A stretch of DNA of 64,000 bases from Rhododendron vialii (GCF_030253575.1 NC_080557.1:45894501-45958500); one strand, 5' to 3'; numbered from the stretch's first letter, positions 22,213 through 33,633 are shown. Notes: a model not told the origin generated them from the sequence alone. Numbers and translations: made by a program.

Positions 22213-23546
22213 TCAAGAAATCCCATTACATCCTTTCTCTCCCTCTCTTACAAGAGGCCTGAAACTTGAAGAGTGAGCGAGCTCGCCGTTATTTGATCCA
22301 GGTATGTATTCGGTATTTGGTCCAGGATCCGAGAATGGAGATTTATAGGCCACAGGAGGGATATTATGGGCTTTTGACCGCGATGATCTTGTTGATCCTT
22401 CACCCGTCGGATCCTTTGCCTTCTTTCGCGATGATTTCTTTGGTACGTCGGGAAGGTCTCGCGAGGGTGAGTCCGACCCAATAACTAAACCCTTGGGCTG
22501 ACGCGCCGGTTTAGACCCGTCGGATGTGTTTCTCCTGGATTGCCTTGATCTGGTGGAAGACTCTCGTCTTGGGGACGCTGGTGCTGTTGAAGAGCCGTCT
22601 TCCAACGAATGGCGTCTCGTTGATTTTGGCAACTCAGGTATGTCCTTGGTGGAAGGATTTTGTGATCTTGAACTCCTTCGGCTTGAACCTGCAAAACAGG
22701 AATGAGACCATTTTTCCACTACTAAACATAGACATGGACGACAGACCCATGATTTCGAATCCTCCTTTGATCTTAACAACATTGAGAGATAACTACTCGT
22801 AAATACAGAAGGACATGTTTGTTCCCTGTCATACTTGGACAAAATGAATCTAGATACTGCCTTCTTAAGGTTTGAATCCCTTTATGAGCAAGTTAAGAAG
22901 TGAAGTAACAAACCTTCAGAAGAAGCCCCTTTGTTTTCTGGATTCTCCTTAGAGTCCCCATTAACAGGTAATGGTACTGATTCAGACCCTTGGGGTGCTT
23001 TGAAATCCTCCATCTGCACAAATCAGTATACAAAATGTTCTTGAACAACTAGAGGAGTCCAACCCCCAACATTTTACCATTGTAGATAAAGAGAAAATTA
23101 GTTTTCCCAATTTCGTATCACAAAATGGGATGTTATTAGGAAAGAAAAGAATTACCCAGCTTGGTGAATCTGCAGATGATTGTCCATCCCATCCTATATG
23201 AGCCACGTGTTTCACGTCGGTTGGATTGCCAATCTGCATTTCCGGTTCTTTTTCCTCATCTGCAAGATAAATTGGCAATCGTATTAGAATTTCTCAAGAA
23301 AGATATCGCTCAATTGCATTGGAATTTCTCATTTGCCGCAATGTAAAACCTATCGGCCATAGGTTTCATCTCTACGGCTAGTAGGTTGTTAGAGGGACAT
23401 AGTTTGCGGCCGACAGGCTTTACATTGTGGCAGCCAGTTTTGTTCTGCAGGGAAATTGTCAATGCAACAAGAGATTGAGATTGCGAACCGAAAATTTGGG
23501 TAATGTATCTTAGGCCTTTCAAAAGGCCCTTCATCTTTGTGCCCAT
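22213..23546 (-). CDS. CRIB-motif ROP effector (RIC family)
   Basis: Plant RIC proteins bind active ROP GTPases through a CRIB motif and relay the signal to cytoskeleton or membrane traffic. Four minus-strand exons: 23546-23489, 23259-23156, 23013-22914 and 22688-22213. They have GT-AG borders and give 245 residues. The N-terminus MGTKMKGLLKGLRYITQIF is short and basic, as in the RIC10/RIC11-type group. The CRIB core IGNPTDVKHVAHIGWDG lies at residues 29-45 and keeps the two His and the Gly-Trp-Asp. After an acidic, polar linker, the C-terminal half is low complexity: Ser/Arg/Lys-rich with repeated SRRSSRSQ, PKSTRRHS and KKSSRKK patterns, and is probably disordered and phosphorylated. There is no catalytic domain. 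The ATG at 23546 is preferred because it gives the conserved start. Which RIC paralogue this is cannot be settled here. Confidence 0.9.
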
Positions 23547-24770
23547 TCTTCTATTAATTGTCTAATCTAACAATTTCTCCTCAATAGCTGTAGAAACTGG
23601 AATAATCTGACCCTCACATCTGAAAACCAAGAAGAAAATTAGCTATATAGAGAATGTGAATTAGAGTTCCTGTTTTAACCTCATTTTGAATGAAAGCAAG
23701 AAAAAAAATGGAAACAAACCTTTAAAAGAGAAAAACTCCATGCCATGGCATGGGATCAAGATTTGATAAACTGGGTGAGCGATCAACCAGATGAGATCCT
23801 CTTTGGATGGAGGTTGTAAGGAATTCAAAAAGAGATGGAAAGTGATAAACCTGTTTCATTGTTTAATTGTAACATTGTGAAGATTACCTTGGTGAAAGAA
23901 AAAGTAAGATGGAAGAAAGAGGAGAATTTTGTTGACTTTTGATGGCAATGTATGGCTTGTCTTTTAATCAAACTACTTTAAGATTTACAGCGAGCATGGG
24001 AAAAGGTTGTGTCGATTTGGTTATTTTTGATATTGTAGTGGCGGTAGCCTCATGCATTGAACGAGATTTGTGGTTAACTAATTGTTAATACAAACCAGTT
24101 GTTGATCGAAATTTTAGGTGGCAAAACAAAAATTACTACATCTTTTTGAACAAGAATGCTAATAATAGATTTGTTTTAACAAGTCATTTTTTCTTTAAAA
24201 GATGTCATGCCGTTTAAAAGATGTTATAAATGAATGATGGTTACTAGAAAGTAGGATGATATGGCGCGAAACTTTAGCTTTTTTTTTAATGCACATAAGT
24301 ATTGAGAATTCAAGATTGAATGTCACGGCGAGATAAACTTTTTATTATTACAATATCTCTAGTCTAGAAAGCGATTGAAGACTTATTAGAACTTCACTTC
24401 CTTATTTCTAAATGTAATGCAACTTCAGAATAAAGTAAACAAAAACGCTAAAATTATTTTTGTTAATGCTAAAATGTGTAAGTGTATATGATGCACAAAA
24501 AATTTGACATTAATAAAAATAATTTGGATATTATCATGAAATAAAAAACAACAAATGTGAATATGTATAGTTGGTGTATTTACAAGTGTTGGGGCCAGCT
24601 AATCTTCTTGCGACACGTTGACGACGTCCTTGGTATCGACCCCATCTGATCACAACTCTAAAACGGAGAAACTCCACTGTCGCCTTCGCTTCGCAAACCC
24701 TAATTCTATCACTGCGGTCTCAGCCTTCCAGTCGTTTTTGGTATCCGTCCGGCCAACTTAGATCGCCGAT
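23547..24770. other. Divergent promoter region between RIC and eL14 genes
   Basis: Start codons of the two genes point away from each other across about 1.2 kb. The stretch is AT-rich. No exon, MITE with clear ends, or other gene is recognised. Confidence 0.5.
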
Positions 24771-24771
24771 A

Positions 24772-27391
24772 ATGGTGAGATTTTGAGCTATAGTTTTCAT
24801 TACCTGTAAATGTAAATGTATGTGTATTAGCGATGATGGTGGTTGTTTGTGTTGGTTGTAGCCGTTCAAAAGATACGTGGAGGTCGGAAGGGTCGCTCTC
24901 GTCAACTACGGGAAAGACTATGGAAGTCTCGTCGTCATTGTTGACGTCATCGATCAAAATAGGGTACGCGATTTGCTTCGATTTTGATTCGAATGCTAAT
25001 TTTCGATCAGTTGTAACTTCAATTTGCTGTCAACGAACGGAGACCGAACTGCTGAAGGAACGCTAAATTTCGCGCCTCTTCTCCCTCGTGTCTACTTATA
25101 TGCACTTGAATACATGCATGACCTCCGTCCCAAAAAGATTGTCCGGTTCTGCCGAAGAACTTAAAAAGAATGCATTTTTTGTCGAGAAAGAAATTCAAAC
25201 CTTTTGCCGCTAGATATACTAAATATCAATGAGTTGTTTTAATATACTAAAGAGAGTTTGAATTTGTCTTTAAAAAAATGTAATTTCTTAAGTTCTCGTT
25301 TTGTGGACCGAACAACCTTTTTGTGTCGGCGAGAGTAGTATGTATCTGTACGATGCTTCATTCAGTTGCCTTGAATTTGTATGAATCGATGAACAGAATT
25401 TTGATGTCCAATTTTTTGAGTCCTAAAAGTGCCTTCTGTTGTGTTAGGTGTGTGTGTTTTGTTTTTGATAGCTCAGTTGGGTGCATATTCAGCTCATAGT
25501 AGGGTACAATGTAGATACTCGGTTGTGCACATCTAGCCTTCTAGGTGCTTGGACAGGTAGCGGAAGAAGTCCCATATGTCTTTAGGGAAGTCCAGCAGAA
25601 CTTGAGCCCAATTGTGCATTTGTAGTCAGGACAACTAATGGCTTACTTCTCTTCTTTTGAGTTTAACCAGTATTTGAAGACCATTCTAGTTATCACACAT
25701 TTATTTCTTGGATCTTGTCTTTAAGTATTATTGTGACTTTCTCTGTTTTTTGCTTGTCTTAATGATGCAACCATCATGACAGTTCATTTGTTAGCATAAT
25801 TTCGTTATGAGTTTTGGAGTAACAAAGCTTGGACGGCATGTATAACATGTCCTTAGAGTTGATCCCTCAGAGATGAGCATGCATGTTTGTATGTGCACCT
25901 GGTTTGTGGTATGATCTCATTAGGAAAAGCTTAATGAGATTTTAAATGAAAACATTTGTTTTGGTTTTGAGTCTTTTGAATCAGTAAGTTTTACCCAATG
26001 AATGAATTAGCTCTCCTTGAGTAGTGATAAGAGTTCTAAAGGAGTGGCATGGTTTACAAGAGTATGACCTACTGATTCAGAATGGCTTTAGTTTTTACTG
26101 ATCTCGTTTGGTAACTCTGCTTCTCAAGAACAATTTATCTGCTAGATTGTTGCAAAGTGAGTTTATTTCTTGACGTATTGACGAAGGGGAAAGAAATTGT
26201 TGCGCACTGCTACCAAACTGAATCCAATGAACTTTATGAATTTTGACCTTAGTTTGAGATCTACGTCCTAGAGAACTTATGAAGTTATAACTAAGTTCCG
26301 GAGGTTGCCTTGAAGAATGGTGAAACATCTTGTCTCGGACTGCTACTTATTGAATGCCTACAAGACCTTTCTGCATGTATGTGTTTGTGTTCTACGGATA
26401 CTTCGGAGGCTGTAGTTTCAGCCCCTTGATCTGTCTTATACTCCCTGGCCCCTGGATTTTCTCTTTCTTTTCACTCTTTTAACATTTTGATGTTGCAGGC
26501 ATACTCATAAATTGTTGGAGAATGTGCATTTACTTCCCGAAGATAAAACACTGGTTTCGCTCATTTAGTTTAGCCTTTTTGCCCTCGTGCAGGCTCTTGT
26601 TGATTCCCCTGATATGGTGCGGACCCAAATGAATTTTAAGAGGCTTTCACTCACCGATATCACGATTGACATCAAAAGGGTTCCAAAGAAGAAGACTTTA
26701 ATTGCAGCCATGGAAGCTGCTGGTAAGTACAAAATGGTTTAGTGTGTGGTTTCTGTCTTGTCTCCATGCTTCAGGAATTGAACCCATAAATTGTGATGGC
26801 AGATGTGAAGAACAAGTGGGAGAACACTTCTTGGGGCAGGAAGCTTATTGTGCAGAAGAGAAGGGCTTCACTTAATGATTTTGACCGGTTCAAGCTAATG
26901 TTGGCAAAAATCAAGGTCCAGAGTGCTTCCAAATATGTTTTTTTTTTCTCGAATTAGTTTTAAAGATGTTTTGAGGAATTGAGAACTTTCTGAATGCAGC
27001 CTGTTGCTGTATTTATACCCACAGGCCACAACCACCCACGCACACATTAATAAGTAGCTTGAGCTCGACTGAAACCCCCGGTGCCTATTTGTGTTAATGG
27101 ATTTGAGCCGAGACTTGACTACAGAATCGTTTAGGGCCCATTCTCTAGTCAAGTTCCCGTGTTGATGCACGGGCTTCTATTGGTTTTGTTGGTTAGAGTT
27201 GCACAATTTTGTAATCTTCTTGAATGCATTAAAGAATATCTCAAGTATCTAACACATTGATTAGTAGTTGAACCTCAAAAGCCTATATTTCTTTTGTGAT
27301 TTTGATATATATTTTTGTAAATGTGGCTTTGCAGAGAGCTGGAGCTGTGAGGCAGGAACTTGCAAAGCTTAAGAAGCAGAGCGCAGCATAA
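24772..27391 (+). CDS. RPL14: 60S ribosomal protein eL14
   Basis: Cytosolic large-subunit ribosomal protein. Five coding exons: 24772-24774, 24862-24963, 26593-26722, 26803-26915 and 27335-27391. They give 134 residues, exactly the usual plant length. The product reads [20 protein letters not shown], then the KOW-like region ([20 protein letters not shown]). It continues with [12 protein letters not shown] and [20 protein letters not shown], and a basic C-terminus ending KLKKQSAA. Exon 1 contributes only the ATG: the initiation codon is followed at once by the donor GTGAG, and the next exon starts CCG TTC AAA. The 1.6 kb intron 2 holds a Stowaway-like MITE (25121-25338). CT-rich words around 24660-24720 may be the pyrimidine-rich leader common in ribosomal protein genes. 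Confidence 0.95.
25121..25338. mobile_element. Stowaway-like MITE in eL14 intron 2
   Basis: Left end ACCTCCGTCCCAAAAAGATT; right end AACCTTTTTGTGTCGGCGAG followed by AGTA. The ends are inverted and imperfect and match the Stowaway CTCCCTCCGTCCCA type. About 215 bp, non-coding. Confidence 0.7.
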
Positions 27392-28032
27392 CGCCTTTTC
27401 TCTTCTTATTTGGAGCTTTTTCATAGGTTTCTGCAAGTTTTTTTGGGAACTTGCAGTGCTTTTTGAATTTTTTTGTTAAGATGATCATCTGGCTCCATTT
27501 CAATGCCTTCTGGTTTTTGAGTCCTTGTCTTTGGCTCGGTAACTTGTGTATGCAAAATTGGGATTGATGTGGTTTCAATATCAGTGCTAGTATGTTCACA
27601 TTTGGTTGCTTTGATTTTTTGAGTTATGGGATGGCCCGACCAAATGTATCGTTGTATCGTTGCGTTTTGCATGATTCATCCCCAGATGATAGTCTGCTTT
27701 CATTCTGACTGATGAAGCTTTGACTAAGAGGGTGTCTGTGGGCCCATTTTGGATTGGGAATTGATTTTCACTCTTTTTTTTTAAATCTACAATCTATTTT
27801 TTGTCTTTAGTGAAAAAATATACTTTTTCAACACTAAAAAACCAAAAAAGGAGTGTGGATATCAATACAGGGAGTGCAAAATCACTCCCCTTTGGATTTC
27901 TCATTTTTAGCTTTAAGGTGTTTGGCCCCCTAACCCCAAGATTTCTCAAATCTGGCAGAAGGCGTTTTGTCTAATCTTCAGATTTCACAAAATCTGATTT
28001 TATTAATATCTGAGTCCAAAGCATCAAAACTA
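27392..28032. other. eL14 3' flank
   Basis: 3' untranslated region and intergenic DNA. No further gene is recognised. Confidence 0.4.
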
Positions 28033-28274
28033 AGGCCCCGTTCCAGAAACATTCTTAACAAATAAGTAGCTTATTTCACATTTTCAAACTCAAAAATAAA
28101 GTAAATGAAAAATAATTTTTCAATTTTTTTTGCATCGTATAAAAGATCTCATCAAGATCTTTTAAACAAGATCCACATTGCATATTTTTAGATTTCAATA
28201 AGTCTATAATTTTTGAGTTTGAAATTGTCTTCTTAAAAAATAAAAGCTTTTTTTTTTTGTTCCGGAACGGAGAC
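28033..28274. mobile_element. MITE with CCGTTCC-type ends
   Basis: Left end GGCCCCGTTCCAGAAACA and right end TGTTCCGGAACGGAGAC form a terminal inverted repeat with few mismatches. The inside contains AACAAATAAGTAGCTTATTT and a matching inverted AAATAAAAGC. It may be distantly related to the AAGTACTTATT family at 2551 and 46580. Confidence 0.65.
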
Positions 28275-29430
28275 ACTTTTAAAGCTGGTCCCATCAATTC
28301 GATTCTTGGAAATAGCTCATCTGCTTACTACTAGGGTGAGGTTATGTACATCAATCCTTTCCTAAATCTCGCATATGTAGAAGCTTAACCCAACTTACGA
28401 ATTGTACCGCCTTGTTCTAAACATTCCGGGCGATAACAGGTGTTTTGGTCTGTCTCGATCATTTCTTGAATCTCGGCCGGTACTAGAAAGGCATTTTTTT
28501 TTTTCTTCTAACAATTGGTTATTTCATAATTACTCTCAAGTTGAGCCTTTTAATGCTATTTTAAATTTCACTTGTCGTAGCCTTAGTTATTCACGTCACA
28601 AAAACAACCATACCCTTCTCGTATAGAGGCTTTTTATTTTTTATAACTCTTTATTTACTGAAGATATTTTTATTGTTAAAAAGTAGAAAATCATAACTTC
28701 TACTTTTGTCTGTTTTCCATGGTGAGTAGTATATTAGGAGTACTCTAAAATTAAAGTATAGAATGTATTATATCGATACTTCAAAAACGGTACACCGGTA
28801 CAGTCTTATACATATGTAGCGCACTAGTAAAAAAGAAGAAGGAATACTTGTGGATACGAGATTCATAACTTTGATTGCAACACGATTATAGTCTCATGTA
28901 GGAGTAATAAATTAAACCGGTAAGGATTACTACGTACTGAGATCTTCATGACTATACTTTTGATGTTTGAAAAATACTTCCATCTCTTTTTTAATCTCCA
29001 AGCTAAAAACTCTAGCACTCAAATAGTTTTATACACTAAAATGAAACTTGTAGACCCCACACGTGATGCTGTAGAGTAGACCCACCTACCCTGTGAGCTA
29101 GATGCATTGATTTATGCCCAGCTAATTTGTACGAATCAGCATATTAATGCATTAAGATTCTCAAAATTTAATGCTTTGGCAATTAAAGTTGATATATATG
29201 AGGGTCATATACTTAATGGCATCAAACCAAAAGCTAAGCTCTTCAAATTGAACTAGGGCTGGCTGGCTGGCTGGCTGGTGCGCAGTAAATTATTTACTCT
29301 GGGAAAAATTAGGACTTTTTTATGAAACATTGGTATCGAAAATCCTATGTATATTAAAACAAATTAAACTCAACTCCTCACTTTTCTTGTAAAAAGATGT
29401 AAAAATTCTACAAGAAGTTCGCAAAAATTA
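28275..29430. other. Intergenic, no gene recognised
   Basis: AT-rich DNA. A short GGCT tetranucleotide run is at about 29258-29278. No supported exon. Confidence 0.4.
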
Positions 29431-29435
29431 AGACG

Positions 29436-29850
29436 ATCAATGGACAAGCACCGCCTAAATTTTCTCTTGAGATTGATTTAGTTGTTGTCGCTGAATCTAC
29501 TGATATGACTAACTACATGTGATCCAAAGTAAATCTATCCTGAAAATTAAAAATCTCGAGGGAATTAATGCAAGTCACGTGCCGACAAGCGCCGCCATAA
29601 TTTTCTTGTAAAATTCGTTAGTTCATGAGGTTGAATCTAGCTAATTATATGAATAATCACAAGTGAATAAGTGATCCAAAGTAAATCTTTCCTAAAAATT
29701 CTAAAAAATTTGGAGGAAATTAATACAGACCACATATCGACAAGCGCCACCAGAATATTGTTCTTTCAAACATAGTACTAAATTTTACCTGTTGTATAAA
29801 AGCAAATCAAGTTGGTTTGATTAATTATGTGAGATCCAACGTAAATATGG
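29436..29850. repeat. Degenerate tandem array, about 145-155 bp units
   Basis: Three diverged units start with GACAAGCRCCRCC at about 29441, 29583 and 29739. The word GATCCAAAGTAAATCT recurs at the same offset in the first two units and as GATCCAACGTAAAT in the third. Not open in any frame, no element ends seen. Confidence 0.7.
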
Positions 29851-30779
29851 ATCCAATATACTTAAAATTCAACTCGTCAAAATTCAAAAACATAATAATG
29901 AAAAAAATGAGAATTAAAGTTTAAAAGCAGAGGTTCTAACGTGTATTCAAGTAATGTGAAGCTTGCAAATTTATCCAATGGCCCGGGCACCGCCACGTGG
30001 TGCCCCAAACTCATTCTCCATCATACATTATGTAGTCCCTACCACAAAGTGTGTGGAATCCACACAAATGTACGATAAATAAGAGCCCATTTGTGTTCTC
30101 GTGAAGCTTCAATTTTCTTATCTTATATAGCAAGAAAATAAGTGGTTATAACAATCTCTCTCACTTATGTGATAAGAACCGTTTTAGGGGAGTAATAATT
30201 CAGTAGTCTTAGAGCAAAGTCACAAAGTGTCCCAGAATATTATGTGACCGTGCTCCGAAAGCATTGAATAATTAGACGTTTGAGGGAGAGAGAGAGAAAG
30301 CAGATGTCGCCCATGCATCAGATCGGTCAATTGTAATCTTTAACTGGATTCCATGGGAAACTTTAAAGTCTAACCCATTTTTTCCCTTCATAAAATGGTG
30401 GCTATAACAACCTAGCTCCCATGGATCCGTGGACGTGACCATAGGTATTCTAGACATGCAAATGGTTTCGTGAAAGACCAATCACTCATATGTTTTTACT
30501 GTCCCACCAAACGATCGAAAGTGGGTCATAGCCGCACCAACAGGGTTGCAACCTTGTGAACCCATTGTGCCCTCTAGTTAATTGTGCGGTTTCTTGGTTT
30601 CGAAAAACAAAACAAATAACATTTGATGTACGTATAGAGAAGAAGACAATCGAAAGTAACACCATCGCGAAGAAAACAAACAACATTTCATTTAACCACA
30701 AGATACTCTTATATGATCCAAAATCACTCACAACATAAACAAAACACTCATCAAACTAAGGAAATGGAACACCAAAACC
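29851..30779. other. Intergenic, downstream of the zinc-finger pair
   Basis: No exon is seen. CACCGCCACGTGGTGCCCC at about 29989 is palindromic around CCACGTGG, a G-box core. Similar 'caccgcca...cacgtgg' words lie at about 32798-32822 between the two zinc-finger genes. Confidence 0.4.
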
Positions 30780-31215
30780 CTAGAAAGGTACATTAAGATC
30801 GACGTTAAGATCAATCTCAAATCGCTTCACTTCAGCAGCTTCCTGATTCAAATCCACAAGATCGAGCCACAGAGGTTGAACCTGTGCGACCGGGGTTGAC
30901 TTGGGGGGAGCCAGGTTGAGCCCAAGGCTCATTTCCTTGAGGGGCTCCACCTTAGAATTAGATGGTTCGGCTTCTGATTTTTTACCATCACCTTTGCTCA
31001 GTTCCTCCAGAAATTCCTCCAACATGTTTTCATGCTCAGAGATATTCAAAACCTTCTTTCCTTTCCTTTTATCTCCCCAATTGTGGTACTCATATAAGTG
31101 TTCCAGTAGTCCCTCTGGGGGGTCAAGAATTATGTCACACTCCGGACAGTGAAATCGGTCGCTTGGTGGCACTTTGTTGAGGGTAGAATCGTCATAATAT
31201 AAATATCCTCCTTCC

Positions 31216-31217
<2 letters not shown>
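30780..31217 (-). CDS. Small single-finger C2H2 protein with EAR motif, copy 1
   Basis: Intronless, 145 residues. It starts MEGGYLYYDD and has one zinc finger of the form C-x2-C-x12-H-x4-H (Cys24, Cys27, His40, His45), followed by NW. The middle is acidic and charged (LEEFLEELSKGDGKKSEAEP). The C-terminal third has SLGLNLAPP, an LxLxL EAR-type repression motif, and ends DLNVDLNVPF, a second EAR-like stretch. In plants, such small finger-plus-EAR proteins usually recruit TOPLESS-type corepressors. That role is inferred here. The start at 31217 is favoured over an in-frame ATG at 31331 for two reasons: the TATA box (31353-31361) puts transcription start near the latter, and the paralogue at 33154 starts with the same MEGG. 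The leader is a pure CT run that touches the ATG. I do not recognise a named gene. Confidence 0.78.

Positions 31218-31277
<60 letters not shown>
31218..31277. repeat. (CT)30-type leader microsatellite abutting the start codon
   Basis: A pure GA run on the plus strand, CT on the coding strand, ending directly at the ATG of the zinc-finger copy 1. It keeps the upstream frame open as alternating Leu-Ser codons, so an in-frame ATG at 31331 would add a Leu-Ser tract. Confidence 0.95.
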
Positions 31278-31279
<2 letters not shown>

Positions 31280-31352
31280 TTTTGTGAATTTTTTTCCCTG
31301 TACCTTTACCTCTCCTCTGGCGGATATGCAAAACCCTACAAGGAGCATGGCC

Positions 31353-31361
31353 TTATATATA
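31353..31361 (-). promoter_or_regulatory. TATA box of zinc-finger copy 1
   Basis: TATATATAAGG on the minus strand, followed 12-25 bases downstream by GCTCCTTGTAGGGTTTTGC. The second copy has the same arrangement (TATATAAGG ... GCTCCCTGTAGAGTTTGC). Confidence 0.7.
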
Positions 31362-31374
31362 CAGGTGAGGATCA

Positions 31375-31382
31375 CATGCATG
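31375..31382 (-). promoter_or_regulatory. RY element upstream of zinc-finger copy 1
   Basis: CATGCATG, the palindromic RY core bound by B3 factors of the ABI3/FUS3/LEC2 group, 14 bases upstream of the TATA box, with a conserved TACCCTTCCA-like word (CCCTTCCAATCC) beyond it. Confidence 0.55.
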
Positions 31383-31399
31383 GGATTGGAAGGGCATTT

Positions 31400-33153
31400 A
31401 TGGTATTTGAGTGGATGGTGGGGGGTAACAATCTCATGATGCGTTGGATACAATTAATGATATATATTTAGAGCACTTGATATATATTTGGGTTATTAAT
31501 TAATTCCTAACATATGGAAATGATAAAGAAAGGTTTGATACAATAAAGCGGCAAATTCAAGTTGAAACTAATTTGGTAGTAGTATTTGAGAAAAATAATC
31601 TTACAAGAAAATTTCAAATTTCCAACTAATTTAGATTTAGGTGTGTTTACATCCAATTATCTGTTGGATGTTTCTTTTATTTTCTTTTTCATTCGCTCCC
31701 TTGATGTATCCTTTTCGAGTATATAAAAGTTTCGTTTGCCGAGAAAAAAAAAAATTTCAAATTTCAAACAGCTGCATGCATGCCCTAATACCCCAAAACA
31801 AAAGGGTTTTTTTTTTTTTTTTGTGGGGAATTAAAAGAAGAAGAAGATGTTTTCAACAGTTGGATATACTTATATATGTATACTTATAAAGATGTTTTCA
31901 TTAAGGTACGTAACTAACGAACTCTGTGTATTCAAAAGAGAGACGACAACAAAGATTCTAGAAATTAGCAACGATTACTAAGTGAGAGCGCCCAGTAGAG
32001 CGCCGTCATTTTTAAAAAAAAATATTTATGACGTACCCAACATGAAGAGATAGGCATGCCAATGCATTTTTTTCAAGAATTATGGCGCTCTATTATTGTC
32101 AAATCGATAGACGGCAGTTGAAGTTAGTTTTACGCCAATGCACGTTATATACGTTGATCATAATGTCCGTTCATCAAGGACAAAATGTCGGTTAATGACG
32201 TCGGTCACAGGTGACCATCAGATCTCACATATTTTCTACCTTATTATATATCTCACATTTAACCGAAGTAAAAATTAAGGAAGTAATCATCAAATGTGAA
32301 ATTTTATTTCTAGAAATACAGAATAAATGCGGATAAAAAAAAAAGTACAGAATAAATAAAAGATATATACAGGGTCCTAGGTTTGCCATGCTAGATTGCC
32401 GATTTCTAGTAGGTGCTCATCAACTTGACCCTTTTTCTCCTTTGAATTGCCATGAATTCCTTTCCAATCAAAATAAATCTAATTAAACTGTACAACAAAA
32501 AATGAAGTTATAAAGTAAGACACAAGCAGAGATCCAGTTCTCTCATCTTGATAAACAAAAATTGTATAGCAACATATATATGTGTGTGTGTGAATCAGTA
32601 CCCAAGAAGAAAGCCCTGAGAAAGAGAGGGAGAGAGAAAGAAAACAACGCTGGATGCCTAATTATTCAGAGATTCTGGAGCACCGTCACATGATGTTCCA
32701 CATGCCTCTATCAGTACCATACATTCACTTGGAGTCTATACATTAAATCGTGAATCCATGTAAATGTATGGTGGCCGGCAAAGCCCTTTGGATCAAGCAC
32801 CGCCATGCATTCGATCACGTGGAGTCCATCCATTAAGTCCATACGTTAAGTAATACTGTAATTTTCCCTTTCCAGGGGAAATCCTAATTCCTTCTTTCCT
32901 TCGTTATCATCGCCACCCTTTGTTTGAGAGAGAGAGAGAGAATGATACCTTAAAATTATAGCAATCCTCAATATTTAATTTCACAGACAACCAAAGTACT
33001 AAACATCTGAACAACTTTTTGTTCCAATTTAGTCCCCTCACATGGTGCAGACACAAACAAAAACACAACAAAGACAATATTTGGGATTTTCAGCTACATG
33101 AAAATTTCTCATGCCCATCACACATGAGACTTAAGTTTAAGTAAATATTTCTC
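31400..33153. other. Spacer between the two zinc-finger genes
   Basis: About 1.75 kb with no second gene. Part of it (about 31975-32120) resembles sequence upstream of copy 2 (about 34010-34170). Shared words include GATTACTAAGTG, GCCGTCATTTTTA/GCTGTCATTTTCA and GCTCTATWAYTGTCAAATC, so the duplicated unit probably covers upstream DNA as well as the gene. Confidence 0.5.
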
Positions 33154-33534
33154 TTAAACTCCATTTTTCCCACTCCCAAGAGTGAGCTCAAGGCTGATCA
33201 CTTCAGCCTTGGGCTCCACGGAATTACAAGTTCCTGCAGCTTCAGATTTTTGACTTTTATACTCCTCCTCCAACAATCCCTTCAACATTGTTCGAGGGTC
33301 AGGAACGTCATTCAGCTTTAGTTTGCCCAGTGTACTTTTGTTTCGTTCTTCCCAGTTATGGACTTCGACACAGTGAGCCACAACTTCCTCTACTGACATA
33401 AGCATTGTCTGCTCACACTCGGGGCAAGGAATTTCTTCAATCAGTGGCCAGTATTTGTTGAGAACATTTGCCTCGAATTCGTCGAAATCTTCTTCGAGGG
33501 CAGAAAAGACACTGTACAGGTCTCCTCCTTCCAT
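33154..33534 (-). CDS. Small single-finger C2H2 protein with EAR motif, copy 2
   Basis: Intronless, 126 residues, a tandem paralogue of the gene at 30780. It starts MEGGDLYSVFSALEEDFDEF. One finger follows, Cys37, Cys40, His54, His59 (C-x2-C-x13-H-x4-H), in the context CPECEQTMLM ... HNWEER. The acidic linker contains MLKGLLEEEYKSQKSEA, parallel to MLEEFLEELSKGD in copy 1. The protein ends with ISLELTLGSGKNGV, where LELTL is an LxLxL EAR motif. The longer C-terminal DLN stretch of copy 1 is missing. Its leader also has a CT run (33535-33557) just before the ATG. The pair has diverged strongly in protein sequence but not in architecture. A transcriptional repressor role is likely but unproven. 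Confidence 0.77.
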   Translation of the reverse strand: MEGGDLYSVFSALEEDFDEFEANVLNKYWPLIEEIPCPECEQTMLMSVEEVVAHCVEVHNWEERNKSTLGKLKLNDVPDPRTMLKGLLEEEYKSQKSEAAGTCNSVEPKAEVISLELTLGSGKNGV

Positions 33535-33557
33535 CAGAGAGAGAGAGAGAGAGAGAG
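33535..33557. repeat. (CT)n leader microsatellite of zinc-finger copy 2
   Basis: CT run on the coding strand separated from the ATG by only two bases, the same position as the longer run of copy 1. Confidence 0.9.
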
Positions 33558-33608
33558 TGTGTTTAACTTGAGGTCCTCAAGTGTGCAAACTCTACAGGGA
33601 GCGTGTCT

Positions 33609-33633
33609 CCTTATATAGATGAATGCATGCATG
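33609..33633 (-). promoter_or_regulatory. TATA box and RY element of zinc-finger copy 2
   Basis: CTATATAAGG (33609-33618) with CATGCATG (33626-33633) immediately upstream. The order and spacing are nearly the same as in copy 1, followed by ACCCTTCCATTGC further upstream. Confidence 0.65.

Noticed and set aside
32640-32850. Possible third zinc-finger gene fragment between the pair
   Set aside because: No CPEC or HNW remnant in any frame; only promoter-like words are shared.
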